In this document: positions 45,326 through 55,361 of the stretch, one piece after another
How the letters are laid out: each line of letters opens with the position of its first letter
Numbering within the stretch: position 1 is the first letter of the stretch
DNA from: Ignavibacterium sp.
GTDB taxonomy: Bacteria; Bacteroidota; Ignavibacteria; Ignavibacteriales; Ignavibacteriaceae
Length of the DNA stretch: 64,000 nucleotides
Direction: 5' to 3'
Assembly (NCBI GenBank): GCA_032027145.1
Contig: JAVSMP010000001.1
Coordinates: forward strand, 1,888,903-1,952,902
Translations under genes and position numbers: made by a program
Notes under the pieces: generated by a model
Seen by the model: only the letters and a program-made list of their open reading frames with translations
What the model was told of the DNA's origin: nothing
Database searches by the model: none

Positions 45326-46984
45326 TTATTTTAACATAGGAATTTTAACATTCCATTTCTTTGCGTTATCAACAGCCTGCTTATAACCAGCATCAGCGTG
45401 TCTCATAATGCCCATACCAGGATCATAAGTAAGAACTCTTTCTAATCTTTCTTCAGCTTCCTTTGAACCGTCAGCAACTACTACCATCCCGGCGTGAATA
45501 GATTTACCGATACCGACACCGCCGCCGTGATGAACAGAAACCCAGCTTGCACCGCCGATAGCGTTGATTAAAGCATTTAATATCGGCCAGTCTGCAATTG
45601 CATCACTGCCGTCAATCATTCCTTCGGTTTCACGGTTTGGCGATGCAACAGAACCGCAATCAAGATGATCTCTTCCGATTACAATTGGTGCTTTTACTTT
45701 TCCATCGGCAACGAGTTTATTGAATATCCTTCCCATCTTTGCACGTTCACCATAGCCAAGCCAGCAAATACGAGCAGGTAATCCTTGAAAGTGAACTTTC
45801 TTCTGTGCCATATCAATCCAGTTTAATAAAAGTTTATTATCCGGAAAAGTTTCTCTTATTGCCTGATCGGTTACATAAATATCATTTGGATCTCCGCTTA
45901 ATGCTGCCCATCTGAATGGACCTTTGCCATCACAGAAAAGCGGACGAATAAATTCTGGAACAAAACCCGGAATTTCGAAAGCATTTGTTAAACCGTTTTC
46001 CTTTGCTTCGCCGCGGATATTGTTTCCATAATCAAAAGTTATTGAGCCGCGTTTTTGGAACTCCAACATTGCTTCAACATGTTTTACAACAGTTTTACGG
46101 GATAGGGCAATATACTTTTCAGGATTTGATTTTCTTAGCTGAAGTGCCTCTTCAAAAGTCATTCCCATAGGCACATAGCCGTTTAACATATCATGTGCGG
46201 ATGTTTGATCAGTAACAATGTCAGGAGTTATTCCGCGTTTTAATATTTCGTGATGAACTTCGCCTGCATTACCGATTAAACCAACAGAAACTGCATCTCC
46301 TTTTTCTTTAGCATCAAGAACAATCTTTAATGCTTCATCAAGATTATCTGTTATAACATCGCAGTAGCCTGTATCAATTCTCTTTTGAATTCTTGAACGG
46401 TCAACATCAACTCCAAGGAATGCTGCACCGTTAAATGTAGCTGCAAGCGGCTGAGCTCCGCCCATTCCACCGAGTCCTGCGGTTAAAACAAATTTACCTT
46501 TTAAAGAGCCGCCGAAATATTTTTTAGCTGCTTCTGCAAAAGTTTCGTAAGTACCCTGAAGAATACCCTGCGTACCGATATAAATCCAGCTTCCGGCGGT
46601 CATTTGTCCATACATAGTTAAACCAAGCTGTTCAAGTCTTCTGAACTCATCCCAGTTAGCCCAATCAGGCACAAGCATCGAGTTGGAGATAATTACTCTG
46701 GGCGCATTTGAATAGGTTCTGAAAATTCCGACAGGCTTGCCGGATTGGATTAGTAATGTTTCGTCATTCTCCAGGTTTTTCAAACTTTCGATTATTGCTT
46801 CATAAGCATCCCAATTTCTTGCGGCTTTTCCTTTTCCGCCATATACGATTAATTCAGCAGGATTTTCTGCAACATCAGGATGAAGATTATTCATTAACAT
46901 TCGCATTGCGGCTTCCTGAATCCAGCCTTTGCAGGTAATTTTTGTGCCTATGGGTGCAATTATAGTTTTTTCTTTTGTTGACAT
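45326..46984 (-). CDS. hutU: Urocanate hydratase
   Basis: A 552-residue urocanase converting urocanate to imidazolonepropionate with tightly bound NAD as catalyst. The NAD site is in [20 protein letters not shown], and the active-site Cys is in [20 protein letters not shown]. Length is normal. The other histidine-degradation genes (hutH, hutI, hutG) are not in the window. It is 4 bp from the small charged protein gene upstream. Confidence 0.97.
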   Translation of the reverse strand: MSTKEKTIIAPIGTKITCKGWIQEAAMRMLMNNLHPDVAENPAELIVYGGKGKAARNWDAYEAIIESLKNLENDETLLIQSGKPVGIFRTYSNAPRVIISNSMLVPDWANWDEFRRLEQLGLTMYGQMTAGSWIYIGTQGILQGTYETFAEAAKKYFGGSLKGKFVLTAGLGGMGGAQPLAATFNGAAFLGVDVDRSRIQKRIDTGYCDVITDNLDEALKIVLDAKEKGDAVSVGLIGNAGEVHHEILKRGITPDIVTDQTSAHDMLNGYVPMGMTFEEALQLRKSNPEKYIALSRKTVVKHVEAMLEFQKRGSITFDYGNNIRGEAKENGLTNAFEIPGFVPEFIRPLFCDGKGPFRWAALSGDPNDIYVTDQAIRETFPDNKLLLNWIDMAQKKVHFQGLPARICWLGYGERAKMGRIFNKLVADGKVKAPIVIGRDHLDCGSVASPNRETEGMIDGSDAIADWPILNALINAIGGASWVSVHHGGGVGIGKSIHAGMVVVADGSKEAEERLERVLTYDPGMGIMRHADAGYKQAVDNAKKWNVKIPMLK

Positions 46985-46988
46985 TATT

Positions 46989-47324
46989 TTAATCCTTAAA
47001 GTGCTTTTCTAACAGGTTATCATATTGATTATAAAGAGATTTGTAAAGCCATTTTTTAAGAAACCAGCTTTTCTTCATATTCTTTTTCATAAAATCTGAA
47101 TTCTGTTTTAACTGATTAGTCAATCTTGTTTTTTCATCTTTTGTAAACTTTATTACATCATCACTTTGATTTAGTTTTTCTATAATTGAATTAAATGCTT
47201 TTTCTTCGGCGAAAAATTTACTATCACCGGCTACTTGTTTAAGAACCTGTTTACTGAAATTAATGATCAGTTTTTTTTCGTTCTTATCAAATTCAAAATT
47301 ATAGTTAGTGAACAGTTTTTTCAT
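46989..47324 (-). CDS. Small charged helical protein of unknown function
   Basis: A 111-residue, Lys-rich, cytoplasmic protein without recognisable motifs; mostly predicted helix, with a short aromatic patch near the end ([17 protein letters not shown]). It lies between add and hutU with gaps of 1 and 4 bp, so the three probably form one operon. I do not recognise a family. Confidence 0.65.
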   Translation of the reverse strand: MKKLFTNYNFEFDKNEKKLIINFSKQVLKQVAGDSKFFAEEKAFNSIIEKLNQSDDVIKFTKDEKTRLTNQLKQNSDFMKKNMKKSWFLKKWLYKSLYNQYDNLLEKHFKD

Positions 47325-47325
47325 T

Positions 47326-48423
47326 TTACCTTTTCAGTTTGTTAAATGATAATATTTTTTCTCTTATTTTCTGATAACCCGGTTTAATTACATTATAAAT
47401 GTAATGCAGTCTTTCTTTATATGGAATAAATGCTGATTTCATTGAGTTAATTGTGATCTTTTCAAAATCATCAAAACCTAATCCAAAGTATTCGATAGCA
47501 GTTAAAAATTCTTTTGTCATAGTTGTATTGCTCATTAATCTGTCATCTGTATTAAGTGTAACACGAAATTTTTCTTTATACAGCATTCCAAAAGGATGGT
47601 TTTCTAATTTATCAACTGCTCCGGTGTGCAGGTTAGAAAGCAGACACAATTCAAGCGGAATTCTTTTATCTAAAATATATTGAGCAAGTTCACCAAACTT
47701 TACTACATTTTTATTTGAATCGAAAACTATATCTTCAATAAGTCTTGTTGCATGACCAATCCTATGCGCGCCGCACCATTGAATTGCCTGCCAGATAGAA
47801 TCTTTACCAAATGCTTCTCCTGCGTGAATTGTAATGTTAAAATTTGCTCTTTGAATATATTGGAAAGCTTCAATATGTTTTTTAGGCGGATATCCGCCTT
47901 CTTCACCAGCAAGATCAAAACCAACAACGCCATCATTCCTGAAATTAACAGCAAGTTCAGCAATATCAAGAGTGTCTTTCATATTTCTCATTCCGCATAA
48001 GATAAGCCCGAAACCAACACCAAAATCTTTTTTTCCTTTTTCCAAACCAGCAAGAACAGCATTAACAGAATCTTCGTAATATAATCCTTTTTGTCTGTGA
48101 AATACTGGAGCGAATCTTGTTTCAACATATACGACGCCATCTTTGTGCATATCTTCAATCATTTCATACGCAGTTCGTTCCAATCCTTCTTTTGTCTGCA
48201 TAACAGCAGTTGTGTGTTCGAATCCTTGTAAGTATTCAACCAGATTTCCTTTATTTGCCCCGCGATAGAACCATTCAGCAAGCTGTTCTGGATTAGTAGT
48301 GGGCAGTTTTGTGTACTTAAGATCTCTGGCAAGTTCAATAATTGTTTGAGGTCTCAATCCACCGTCAAGATGATCGTGCAGCAGAACTTTTGGAATTGTT
48401 TTGATGATTTCTTCAGTTGTCAA
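47326..48423 (-). CDS. add: Adenosine deaminase
   Basis: A 365-residue deaminase converting adenosine to inosine. Zinc and catalytic motifs are all present: HDHLDGGLRP, ETRFAPVFH, GFDLAGEEGGYPP, ITIHAGEAFG, RIGHATRL and LNTDDRLMS. Start is TTG (48423-48421), since no in-frame ATG lies between the upstream stop and the conserved HDHLDGG. It heads the minus-strand unit add, small protein, hutU and is divergent from the TPR gene at 48596. Confidence 0.94.
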   Translation of the reverse strand: MTTEEIIKTIPKVLLHDHLDGGLRPQTIIELARDLKYTKLPTTNPEQLAEWFYRGANKGNLVEYLQGFEHTTAVMQTKEGLERTAYEMIEDMHKDGVVYVETRFAPVFHRQKGLYYEDSVNAVLAGLEKGKKDFGVGFGLILCGMRNMKDTLDIAELAVNFRNDGVVGFDLAGEEGGYPPKKHIEAFQYIQRANFNITIHAGEAFGKDSIWQAIQWCGAHRIGHATRLIEDIVFDSNKNVVKFGELAQYILDKRIPLELCLLSNLHTGAVDKLENHPFGMLYKEKFRVTLNTDDRLMSNTTMTKEFLTAIEYFGLGFDDFEKITINSMKSAFIPYKERLHYIYNVIKPGYQKIREKILSFNKLKR

Positions 48424-48595
48424 AGTAAACCTTTTTTTTACATCAAAAAATATCCTATTAAGGCTCTAAAATCAATTTAATACAAAATTTAACAGCTATT
48501 TTTTAGCTATATATTTTAAAAATTGTTTGTATCTTTGAATCATAAAACTCGACTTTTGAGGAATTAAATAAGTTTAAGACAAAATCGGAGATGAA

Positions 48596-49738
48596 ATGAA
48601 AAACTCAAAACTAATTGTAGCTGCATTTTTAATGTTCAGTTTGGTTTTTGTTGGCTATCAGTGCGGATCAACAGAAATTACAAGTGCCAGATTATATATA
48701 CAGCAGAAAAACTGGGATAAAGCTATAGATGTACTTCAAAAAGAAATCACTAAGAATCCTAAAAGTGATGAAGGCTTCTATCTGATGGGCTATGTTTATG
48801 GTGAAAAAGGCAGTTTCAGCGATATGGTTCAGAACTATGATAAATCTTTAGCACTTAGTAAAAATTTTGAAAAGAATATCATTGATTCCAGAAAATATTT
48901 TTGGGCACAGTCTTTTAATAAAGGTGTAGGTTTATATCAAAGAGGAGTTAAAACCACAAACAGCGATAGTGCTCAGGTTTTCTTTGATAAATCAATTGCT
49001 GAATTTCATTCAGCCATTTTAATTGAACCAGACTCGGGTGATACTTATAAAAATCTTGCTTTTGTGTATTTGAGTAAAGGTGATAATGATGCTGCGGTTG
49101 ATCCGTTAAAGAAATTAATCGAAAAAGAAAAAGCTCTCGATGGATATAAATTTCTCGGTGAAATATATTACGTAAACGGAACCAATTTGAAAAATCAGGG
49201 CGAAGATGCGAAAGCTAAAGAAGAATTCAATAAAGCAATTTCAGTTTTGGAAGAAGGATTGAAACAATATCCAAACCACTCGGATCTGCTGCTTACTTTA
49301 TCTAATGCCTATATTGGTGCAGACAGAACTAATGAAGCTATTGAACCATTTAAGAAGGGAGTTGAGTCAGATCCTCAAAATAAATACTATCGTTATAATT
49401 ATGGAGTATTATTGTTAGGCATTGAAGATTTTGCTGGTGCTGAAGAACAATTTAAGAAAGCAGTTGAAATTGATCCTGAATATGATAATGCTATTTATAA
49501 CCTTGGGGTTACTTACCTTAAGTGGGGAACATATCTTAATAAAAAAGCTGATGAAGAGGGCAAAGTATCAGATGAATATAAAGCTAAATATCAGTTAGCT
49601 TTACCTTATTTAGAAAAAGCTGTTCAAATGAAAGAAGCTACTGCACAAACCTGGGAACTTTTAGGAAGAGTTTACTCGGTTCTTGGAATGCAGGAAGAAG
49701 CAGCCAACGCTTTCAAAAAGGCTGATGAAATGAGATAA
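48596..49738 (+). CDS. TPR-repeat exported protein
   Basis: A 380-residue protein of about seven TPR units (for example WDKAIDVLQKEITKNPKSDE, GTYLN part, and AIEPFKKGVESDPQNKYYRY). The N-terminal hydrophobic segment (8-22) leads to GYQCGS; the Cys suggests a lipoprotein, but Gln at -1 is atypical for a lipobox. TPR proteins act as scaffolds. RBS CGGAG precedes the ATG. It is 6 bp from the DUF3467 gene. Confidence 0.82.
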   Translation: MKNSKLIVAAFLMFSLVFVGYQCGSTEITSARLYIQQKNWDKAIDVLQKEITKNPKSDEGFYLMGYVYGEKGSFSDMVQNYDKSLALSKNFEKNIIDSRKYFWAQSFNKGVGLYQRGVKTTNSDSAQVFFDKSIAEFHSAILIEPDSGDTYKNLAFVYLSKGDNDAAVDPLKKLIEKEKALDGYKFLGEIYYVNGTNLKNQGEDAKAKEEFNKAISVLEEGLKQYPNHSDLLLTLSNAYIGADRTNEAIEPFKKGVESDPQNKYYRYNYGVLLLGIEDFAGAEEQFKKAVEIDPEYDNAIYNLGVTYLKWGTYLNKKADEEGKVSDEYKAKYQLALPYLEKAVQMKEATAQTWELLGRVYSVLGMQEEAANAFKKADEMR

Positions 49739-49744
49739 AAAATT

Positions 49745-50071
49745 ATGGATCAAACTAAACAACCACAAGGTCAACAATTAAATATTGAGCTTGGTGAAAA
49801 AGAAGCTGAGGGAATTTATTCCAATTTAGCAATCATCTCGCATTCGTCTGCGGAGTTTATTATTGATTTTACCAGAATTGTTCCGGGCATTCCCAAAGCC
49901 AAAGTACATAGCAGAATTATTACCACACCGCAGCATGCAAAGATGTTGATGAAAGCTTTGATAGATAATATAGAAAAGTATGAATCAAAGTTTGGTGAGA
50001 TTAAAATTGATACCGGACAAAATCCAATATATGGTTTTGTTCCACCTAAAAGCGGGGAGAAGGTAAATTGA
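49745..50071 (+). CDS. DUF3467 family protein
   Basis: A 108-residue protein fitting the DUF3467 pattern: EGIYSNLAIISHSSAEFIIDF, VPGIPKAKVHSRIITTPQHA, KMLMKALIDNIEKYE. It is small and cytoplasmic, of unknown function. It follows the TPR gene by 6 bp and is followed by a terminator. Confidence 0.9.
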   Translation: MDQTKQPQGQQLNIELGEKEAEGIYSNLAIISHSSAEFIIDFTRIVPGIPKAKVHSRIITTPQHAKMLMKALIDNIEKYESKFGEIKIDTGQNPIYGFVPPKSGEKVN

Positions 50072-50088
50072 GTTTACCAGTAAACATT

Positions 50089-50117
50089 AAAGCCGGTTTA
50101 AACACCGGCTTTTTTTG
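50089..50117 (+). terminator. Rho-independent terminator after the DUF3467 gene
   Basis: AAAGCCGGT (50089-50097) pairs with ACCGGCTTT (50104-50112) around TTAAAC, followed by TTTTTTT. It ends the TPR/DUF3467 unit. Confidence 0.93.
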
Positions 50118-50156
50118 TGAAGATTTATTTCAGTTAAATTGATTACTGACAGCTCA

Positions 50157-51239
50157 TTATTTTCTTGCTCTCCAAAGATTAAGTGCCGCTGCAGCAAGAA
50201 AAATAAAATTTGCAAACCAAGCTGTCAGTACTGGGTTTAATGCACCATTCTTCCCGAATGCCTGACTAATCTTCATAAACACTAAATATAGAAATGTAAC
50301 TAATATGTTCAATCCAACTTGTGAAGCAACACCACCTTTTCTCTTATTAGCAGAAATCGGTAATCCAAACAGCACCACAATAACACTTGTCATAGCAAAA
50401 GCAATTCTTGAGTGATATTCAATCAATGTTGATGTAGGATCATTTCCAGCAGCTTGCTGTGACCTTTTCAATTCGTTGAGCTCTGTTAAATTCATTTCTG
50501 AAGGTCTTGTTTGTTTTTTGAGAATGTCAGACGGAGAAAAATTCAGATTTTCAATTTCCATACTTGTGAAATACTCAGCTTTTTGCTGTCGTCTAAAAAA
50601 CTCTCTTTTGATCCCGTTAAAAGCAGTCCAGGTATGTTTAAGCGAATCATACTGCAAGGAAACTGCATCAATCCTTGATGTCATTTGTTTAAGATTATTT
50701 GGATCATAATCCTGAATGCTGACTCTGTTTGCCCGGTTTGAATTTACATCAAAAAAAGAAATACTGACAATTCTTTTTTTAGAATCCTGAAAGAAAATAT
50801 TACTTCCGGCAAAATATAAATTCTTTTTTAAGTATTCCTGTTCAATACTCAGTTTAGTCTTATTTGCCATAGGAACAACAAACCCACTGAAATAAATCGA
50901 AAACAAACTGATAAAAAAAGTAGTGATTAAAAACGGCAGCATAAATCTGAACAGACTTACTCCACAGGCTTTAATAGCGGTAAGTTCACTAAGATTAGCA
51001 GCTTTACCAGCTGTAAAAAGCGCGGCAAACAAAACTGCTACCGGAGTCATCAGTCTGATTATTTCAGGTGAAAAAACAATATAATAGTGCAATGCAATTA
51101 AAGCAGGTACTTTCTGATCAATAAAGTCATCAAGGTTTTCCATTACATCAATAACAATAAAGATTATGGTAAATCCCAGTAAACCGAAAGCAATTGTTTG
51201 AATAAACTGTTTAACAAGATATTTATCTAGTATTTTCAT
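50157..51239 (-). CDS. lptG: LPS export permease LptG-like (YjgQ)
   Basis: A 360-residue YjgP/YjgQ permease with six membrane helices, three at each end, and a periplasmic beta-jellyroll between (about 100-260). The start KILDKYLVKQFIQTIAFGLL is typical. Together with LptF and the LptB ATPase it extracts LPS from the inner membrane. It overlaps the upstream lptF-like gene by 17 bp. Assignment of F versus G follows gene order and is tentative. Confidence 0.88.
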   Translation of the reverse strand: MKILDKYLVKQFIQTIAFGLLGFTIIFIVIDVMENLDDFIDQKVPALIALHYYIVFSPEIIRLMTPVAVLFAALFTAGKAANLSELTAIKACGVSLFRFMLPFLITTFFISLFSIYFSGFVVPMANKTKLSIEQEYLKKNLYFAGSNIFFQDSKKRIVSISFFDVNSNRANRVSIQDYDPNNLKQMTSRIDAVSLQYDSLKHTWTAFNGIKREFFRRQQKAEYFTSMEIENLNFSPSDILKKQTRPSEMNLTELNELKRSQQAAGNDPTSTLIEYHSRIAFAMTSVIVVLFGLPISANKRKGGVASQVGLNILVTFLYLVFMKISQAFGKNGALNPVLTAWFANFIFLAAAALNLWRARK

Positions 51240-52611
51240 TCTCAGTATAAATATCTTTTTGTCTGAAGCGTTTTGGTATTATTAATTTGAGGAAAGTAAA
51301 AGTAAGTGTCTTTGTTTCTTTGTTTGTTACGATGATAAGGATAATACCTGAGACTCCAAGTAAAATATTTGCAGCCCACATTCCTATAAATGGTGAAAAG
51401 AAACCGCGCTCCGAAAGTTTTTCACCGCCGATTAAAAATGCCCAATAAATAAGAAAGAAAAAAAGACTAATTCCTGCAGCAACTCCAAAGCCTCCTTTTC
51501 TAACCATCACACCAAGCGGCGCACCAATTAAAACAAAAATAATACAAGCAACAGGTAAGGCATATTTTTTATAAATCTCAACTTCATATTTTTCTATTTC
51601 TCTTTGGGTCCATTCCATCCTGCTAAAACTGGAAAGTAAAGTATTTTTATTTGTTCTTACTTTTTCAATTGACCGGTATAAAGTCAGCTCTTTATTTCTG
51701 CCGATGGTGCTCTCAATATTATTTACAACAGATTTTGAAGTATCTATGAAAAAAAGTTTCCTTGAATCTTTTATATACGAATTGTAATTATTTGCTAAAA
51801 TAACTTTTAAACTATCTGTTATATACTGCATATCCTGTACACTTAATTCTCTTTCTCCTCTGGAAGCAGGTCCTGATTGCTGCAATGAAAACTGATCTCC
51901 CTTCATTGTAATCATATGTTTCTCAAATTCGAGTATTCTGTATAAAGTAGTATTCTGAACATCTGATTCGTGGATTTCACCGTGGTAAAGATCCATTATC
52001 AGTTTAGAAAGATCCTTAGAGAAAAATATTTTTCCACTGTCTGCCGTAACAACATTTATTTTTGCACCATTTGAGTGATCGTAAATAGTTATATGATAAA
52101 GCCAGTTTGTATTTTGGTTGATTGATCTTACAAGTATTGCATAGTTATCAACTTCCTGAGAGAAAAAACCAGGCTCAAGTGATAAAGTTGGTTTTGTACG
52201 CGAGATATCACTCATTAAAATTTTAGCCTGATGATTAGCATCCGGCAGTACATCATTATTGAACTGGAAAAGAAGAACTGCCACTGCTACACTTGCAAGC
52301 AGAGGAGAAATCATCATTTTGTAAAGACTAACGCCGGATGATTTCATAATTGTTATTTCATTGTTCTGACTCAGACTACCAAAAGCCATTAATGTTGCAA
52401 CCAGAGAAGCCATCGGAACAACTAATACTACCATCCAGGATAAGTTATAAACGATAAGCTTTACAATAACCCAGCTATCCAATCCTTTCCCAACAAGTCG
52501 GTCAGCAAACCTCATAAGAAACTGCAGTAGGAAAATGCATATAAGAGTTACCAGTGAAAAAACAAAAGGTAAAAAATGTGCTTTTAATATGTATCTAAAT
52601 AAAATCATCAA
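51223..52611 (-). CDS. lptF: LPS export permease LptF-like (YjgP)
   Basis: A 462-residue YjgP/YjgQ family permease, longer than its partner because of a larger periplasmic part (about 105-330). N-terminal FRYILKAHFLPFVFSLVTL and AFGSLSQNNEITIMKSSGVSL, then SPLLASVAVAVLL, fit the family. Probable inner-membrane LPS exporter half. Start ATG 52611; a divergent M20 gene lies beyond 52923. Confidence 0.88.
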   Translation of the reverse strand: MMILFRYILKAHFLPFVFSLVTLICIFLLQFLMRFADRLVGKGLDSWVIVKLIVYNLSWMVVLVVPMASLVATLMAFGSLSQNNEITIMKSSGVSLYKMMISPLLASVAVAVLLFQFNNDVLPDANHQAKILMSDISRTKPTLSLEPGFFSQEVDNYAILVRSINQNTNWLYHITIYDHSNGAKINVVTADSGKIFFSKDLSKLIMDLYHGEIHESDVQNTTLYRILEFEKHMITMKGDQFSLQQSGPASRGERELSVQDMQYITDSLKVILANNYNSYIKDSRKLFFIDTSKSVVNNIESTIGRNKELTLYRSIEKVRTNKNTLLSSFSRMEWTQREIEKYEVEIYKKYALPVACIIFVLIGAPLGVMVRKGGFGVAAGISLFFFLIYWAFLIGGEKLSERGFFSPFIGMWAANILLGVSGIILIIVTNKETKTLTFTFLKLIIPKRFRQKDIYTENENTR

Positions 52612-52923
52612 TCAAAGATACTTAAGCAAAAAAAGTTTAACAAGACTGCAGTTTTACTGTAATAATTGCTCTCAAATTATTATTTTTTCAAAGTCAGTTT
52701 TCAATTTTTTGTGGTGCTGTTAAAGTTTTTAGGAGCCAATCCGATTTAGATAGTTAGAAAGAAATCATTTTTATAAATATGGTGTTACAAATACTATAAT
52801 ACAAAGTATTTGCTACACTGATATCATATTGGCATCATTGAGTTTAGAAATAGGTAGTAATGTTATTACTGTTCACATTTAAATTATTAATATAAATTCT
52901 CAGGAAAGAGAGGAGATATTCAA
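52612..52923. other. Divergent intergenic region lptF / M20, with perfect inverted repeat
   Basis: 312 bp without a gene. It contains CAAATACT (52788-52795) and AGTATTTG (52805-52812), perfect 8-bp arms around a 9-nt centre, with TATAAT at 52795-52800 overlapping. This looks like an operator over a -10-like box. The M20 gene RBS (GAGAGGAGA) is at 52909-52917. Confidence 0.5.
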
Positions 52924-54288
52924 TTGAAAGAAGTAATTGATTATATAGAAAATAATAGGGACAAATATGTAGATGAACTTAAAGATTTTTTAAAAATTCC
53001 GAGTATCAGTACACTGCCTGAAAACAATAGTGATATGCAGACTGCTGCAAAATTCGTTGCTGATAAGCTGCAAGCAGCTGGTTTAAGCAGGGTGGAGATA
53101 TTTCAGACAGAAGGGCATCCTTTGGTTTATGGCGAATGGCTCGGTGCTCCGGGAAAACCAACAGTACTGATTTACGGACATTATGATGTTCAGCCAGTTG
53201 ATCCTATTGAACTATGGACATCGCCCCCATTTGAACCAACAATTGTTGGGGATAATATTTTTGCAAGAGGTGCTACTGATGATAAAGGTCAGGTTTATAT
53301 GCACATTAAAAGTGTCGAAGCTTTCTTTAAAACACACGGTAATCCGCCGCTTAACATTAAGTTTTTAATTGAAGGTGAAGAAGAAATTGGCAGCACAAAT
53401 CTTTCAAAATTTCTTAATGAAAATTCAAATCTCTTAAAATGCGATGCAGTTTTGATTTCGGATACAGCACTTTTTGCACCCGGTGTTCCTACAATTACTT
53501 ATGGCTTGCGCGGTTTGTGTTATATGGAAGTTGAGGTTACTGGTCCATCAAGAGATTTGCATTCCGGAACCTTTGGAGGCGGAGTTCCTAATCCAATTAA
53601 TGTTTTAACTAAAATGATTTCACAGCTTATTGATAATGATGGTAAGATTAAAATCACTGGTTTTTACGATGATGTACTGAAGCTGTCAAAACAAGAAAGA
53701 GAAAATTTTAAGGCATTAAAGTTTTCTGAAAAAAAATGGGCAGCAGCAATAGGTTTAAAAAATCTTACAGGTGAAAAAGGATATACAACTCTTGAAAGAA
53801 TTTGGGCGCGTCCAACATTGGATTGCAATGGAATATGGGGTGGTTTTACAGGGCAGGGAGCCAAAACTGTAATCCCATCAAAAGCCACAGCTAAAATCAG
53901 TATGAGATTAGTTCCGCATCAGGACCCTAAGAAAATTGCCAAACTTTTTGAAAAACATATTAAGAAAATTGCACCCAAAGAAGTAAAAATTAAAGTAACT
54001 TCGTTGCACGGAGGTTATCCTGTTATTACACCATTGGATGATAAAGCTACTATTGCAGGAGCTAAAGCAATGCAGCTTGCTTTTGGCAAAAAAACTGTGT
54101 TTATGAGAGAAGGCGGGTCAATTCCTATTGTAGTAGAATTTGCAAATACATTAAAAGCATCACCTGTGCTAATGGGTTTAGGATTGAATACTGAAAACCT
54201 GCATTCACCAAATGAACATTTTAATCTAAACCATTTTCAACTTGGAATAAAAAGTTCAGCTTATTTCTTTAAGGAATATGCTCAATAA
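52924..54288 (+). CDS. M20 family dipeptidase
   Basis: A 454-residue metallo-aminopeptidase-like dipeptidase. Zinc-site motifs: VLIYGHYDVQP, FARGATDDKGQ, IEGEEEIGS; lid domain about 190-340; the C-terminal His lies in NLHSPNEHFN. No signal peptide, so it is cytoplasmic. Start TTG 52924 with GAGAGGAGA upstream. It probably cleaves dipeptides, perhaps with beta-Ala or D-residues; specificity is not readable. Confidence 0.93.
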   Translation: MKEVIDYIENNRDKYVDELKDFLKIPSISTLPENNSDMQTAAKFVADKLQAAGLSRVEIFQTEGHPLVYGEWLGAPGKPTVLIYGHYDVQPVDPIELWTSPPFEPTIVGDNIFARGATDDKGQVYMHIKSVEAFFKTHGNPPLNIKFLIEGEEEIGSTNLSKFLNENSNLLKCDAVLISDTALFAPGVPTITYGLRGLCYMEVEVTGPSRDLHSGTFGGGVPNPINVLTKMISQLIDNDGKIKITGFYDDVLKLSKQERENFKALKFSEKKWAAAIGLKNLTGEKGYTTLERIWARPTLDCNGIWGGFTGQGAKTVIPSKATAKISMRLVPHQDPKKIAKLFEKHIKKIAPKEVKIKVTSLHGGYPVITPLDDKATIAGAKAMQLAFGKKTVFMREGGSIPIVVEFANTLKASPVLMGLGLNTENLHSPNEHFNLNHFQLGIKSSAYFFKEYAQ

Positions 54289-54329
54289 TTGTTTTATTCT
54301 AAGATAATTCTAAAAATAAAATAATAGAG

Positions 54330-54377
54330 AAGCCCTGAAATCAGTTTTTAATAAAAATTTCGGGGCTTGTTTTTTTT
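54330..54377 (+). terminator. Rho-independent terminator after the M20 gene
   Basis: AAGCCCTGAAA (54330-54340) pairs with TTTCGGGGCTT (54358-54368), one G-T pair allowed, followed by eight T after one G. Confidence 0.88.
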
Positions 54378-54411
54378 AGAAAAGGGCATAGATGTTGTTA
54401 TCATCTGAGTG

Positions 54412-55287
54412 ATGCTAAAACATATTAAACTATCATCGTTAATTTATCCGATTATTCTTCTGATACTTTTACTTTTGTTAAGCTGTGAAAGCAAACAAGC
54501 AAAACAGGAAAAAGTTAATTATCAGGAACAAGCTGCCTATGATTTAAGCAAGGATGCAGATATCCAACGCTATAATCTTGATGTGATGAAACAAAAAGCA
54601 AAAGAGCGATCTCCCTGCGATACCATAGCTGTTGTTGAATTCATTCTTAATAACTATCCTTCAGGCACCTACCTATTAAATTTTGACAGAACACTTACTT
54701 ACAATATTCCAAAACCAGCTTTAATTTATTATACAAACACTGATGGTAATAAATATGTTTATGCGGCAATAGCATCCTCAAGACCCGGCGAGAGACTGAT
54801 TGAGCCAAGCAATATTATCGGTTATGAGCAAAGTTTTATAGATCTTGATAGTACAAATCTTGGTACACCCTTTTTGTATCTCGTCCTATTTGAATGCAGT
54901 AATCAGAATCTTGTTAAAATCTGGGAAGCTCCGATTCCTTCGCATGGTGGATTCAATGGTATAAAACTTAAAACCTGGAAAGATAAAAATATCTACTTCA
55001 TTGAAAATAATTTTCATTATGCTCAAGGGGTTGGGCATATAAATTATAATTATTTTATCATCAATAACATTAAAAATTTTCCTCATTTATTAATGACTTA
55101 TTCGGGCACAAGTTTCAAACGCACTTTGGCTAACATTAATAATGATAATTATCCTGATTATTATGAACATATCTTTTATAATCTTTCGGACAAGGTTTAT
55201 TCAAAGGATTCAGTTGGATTTATCTGGGACGAGAAAGATACTGTTTACATCAATACCCGTAATAAAAAACAAACTCGCCGTTATTAG
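54412..55287 (+). CDS. Putative lipoprotein of unknown function
   Basis: A 291-residue protein with a good lipobox (LLLLLSC, Cys after about 25 residues), so probably anchored in an outer or inner membrane. The rest is rich in Asn, Tyr and Lys and has no motif I recognise; the end (ANINNDNYPDYYEHIFYN) has a mild resemblance to Asp/Asn repeat proteins. The ATG at 54412 directly follows a GTG at 54409; ATG is preferred. It stands alone after the M20 terminator. Confidence 0.65.
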   Translation: MLKHIKLSSLIYPIILLILLLLLSCESKQAKQEKVNYQEQAAYDLSKDADIQRYNLDVMKQKAKERSPCDTIAVVEFILNNYPSGTYLLNFDRTLTYNIPKPALIYYTNTDGNKYVYAAIASSRPGERLIEPSNIIGYEQSFIDLDSTNLGTPFLYLVLFECSNQNLVKIWEAPIPSHGGFNGIKLKTWKDKNIYFIENNFHYAQGVGHINYNYFIINNIKNFPHLLMTYSGTSFKRTLANINNDNYPDYYEHIFYNLSDKVYSKDSVGFIWDEKDTVYINTRNKKQTRRY

Positions 55288-55361
55288 AAATTTTCTTATC
55301 TTTGTACAACACTTTTTCTAGTTTCTTAATCCGCAAAATCAAATAGAATTATGGAGATTGA

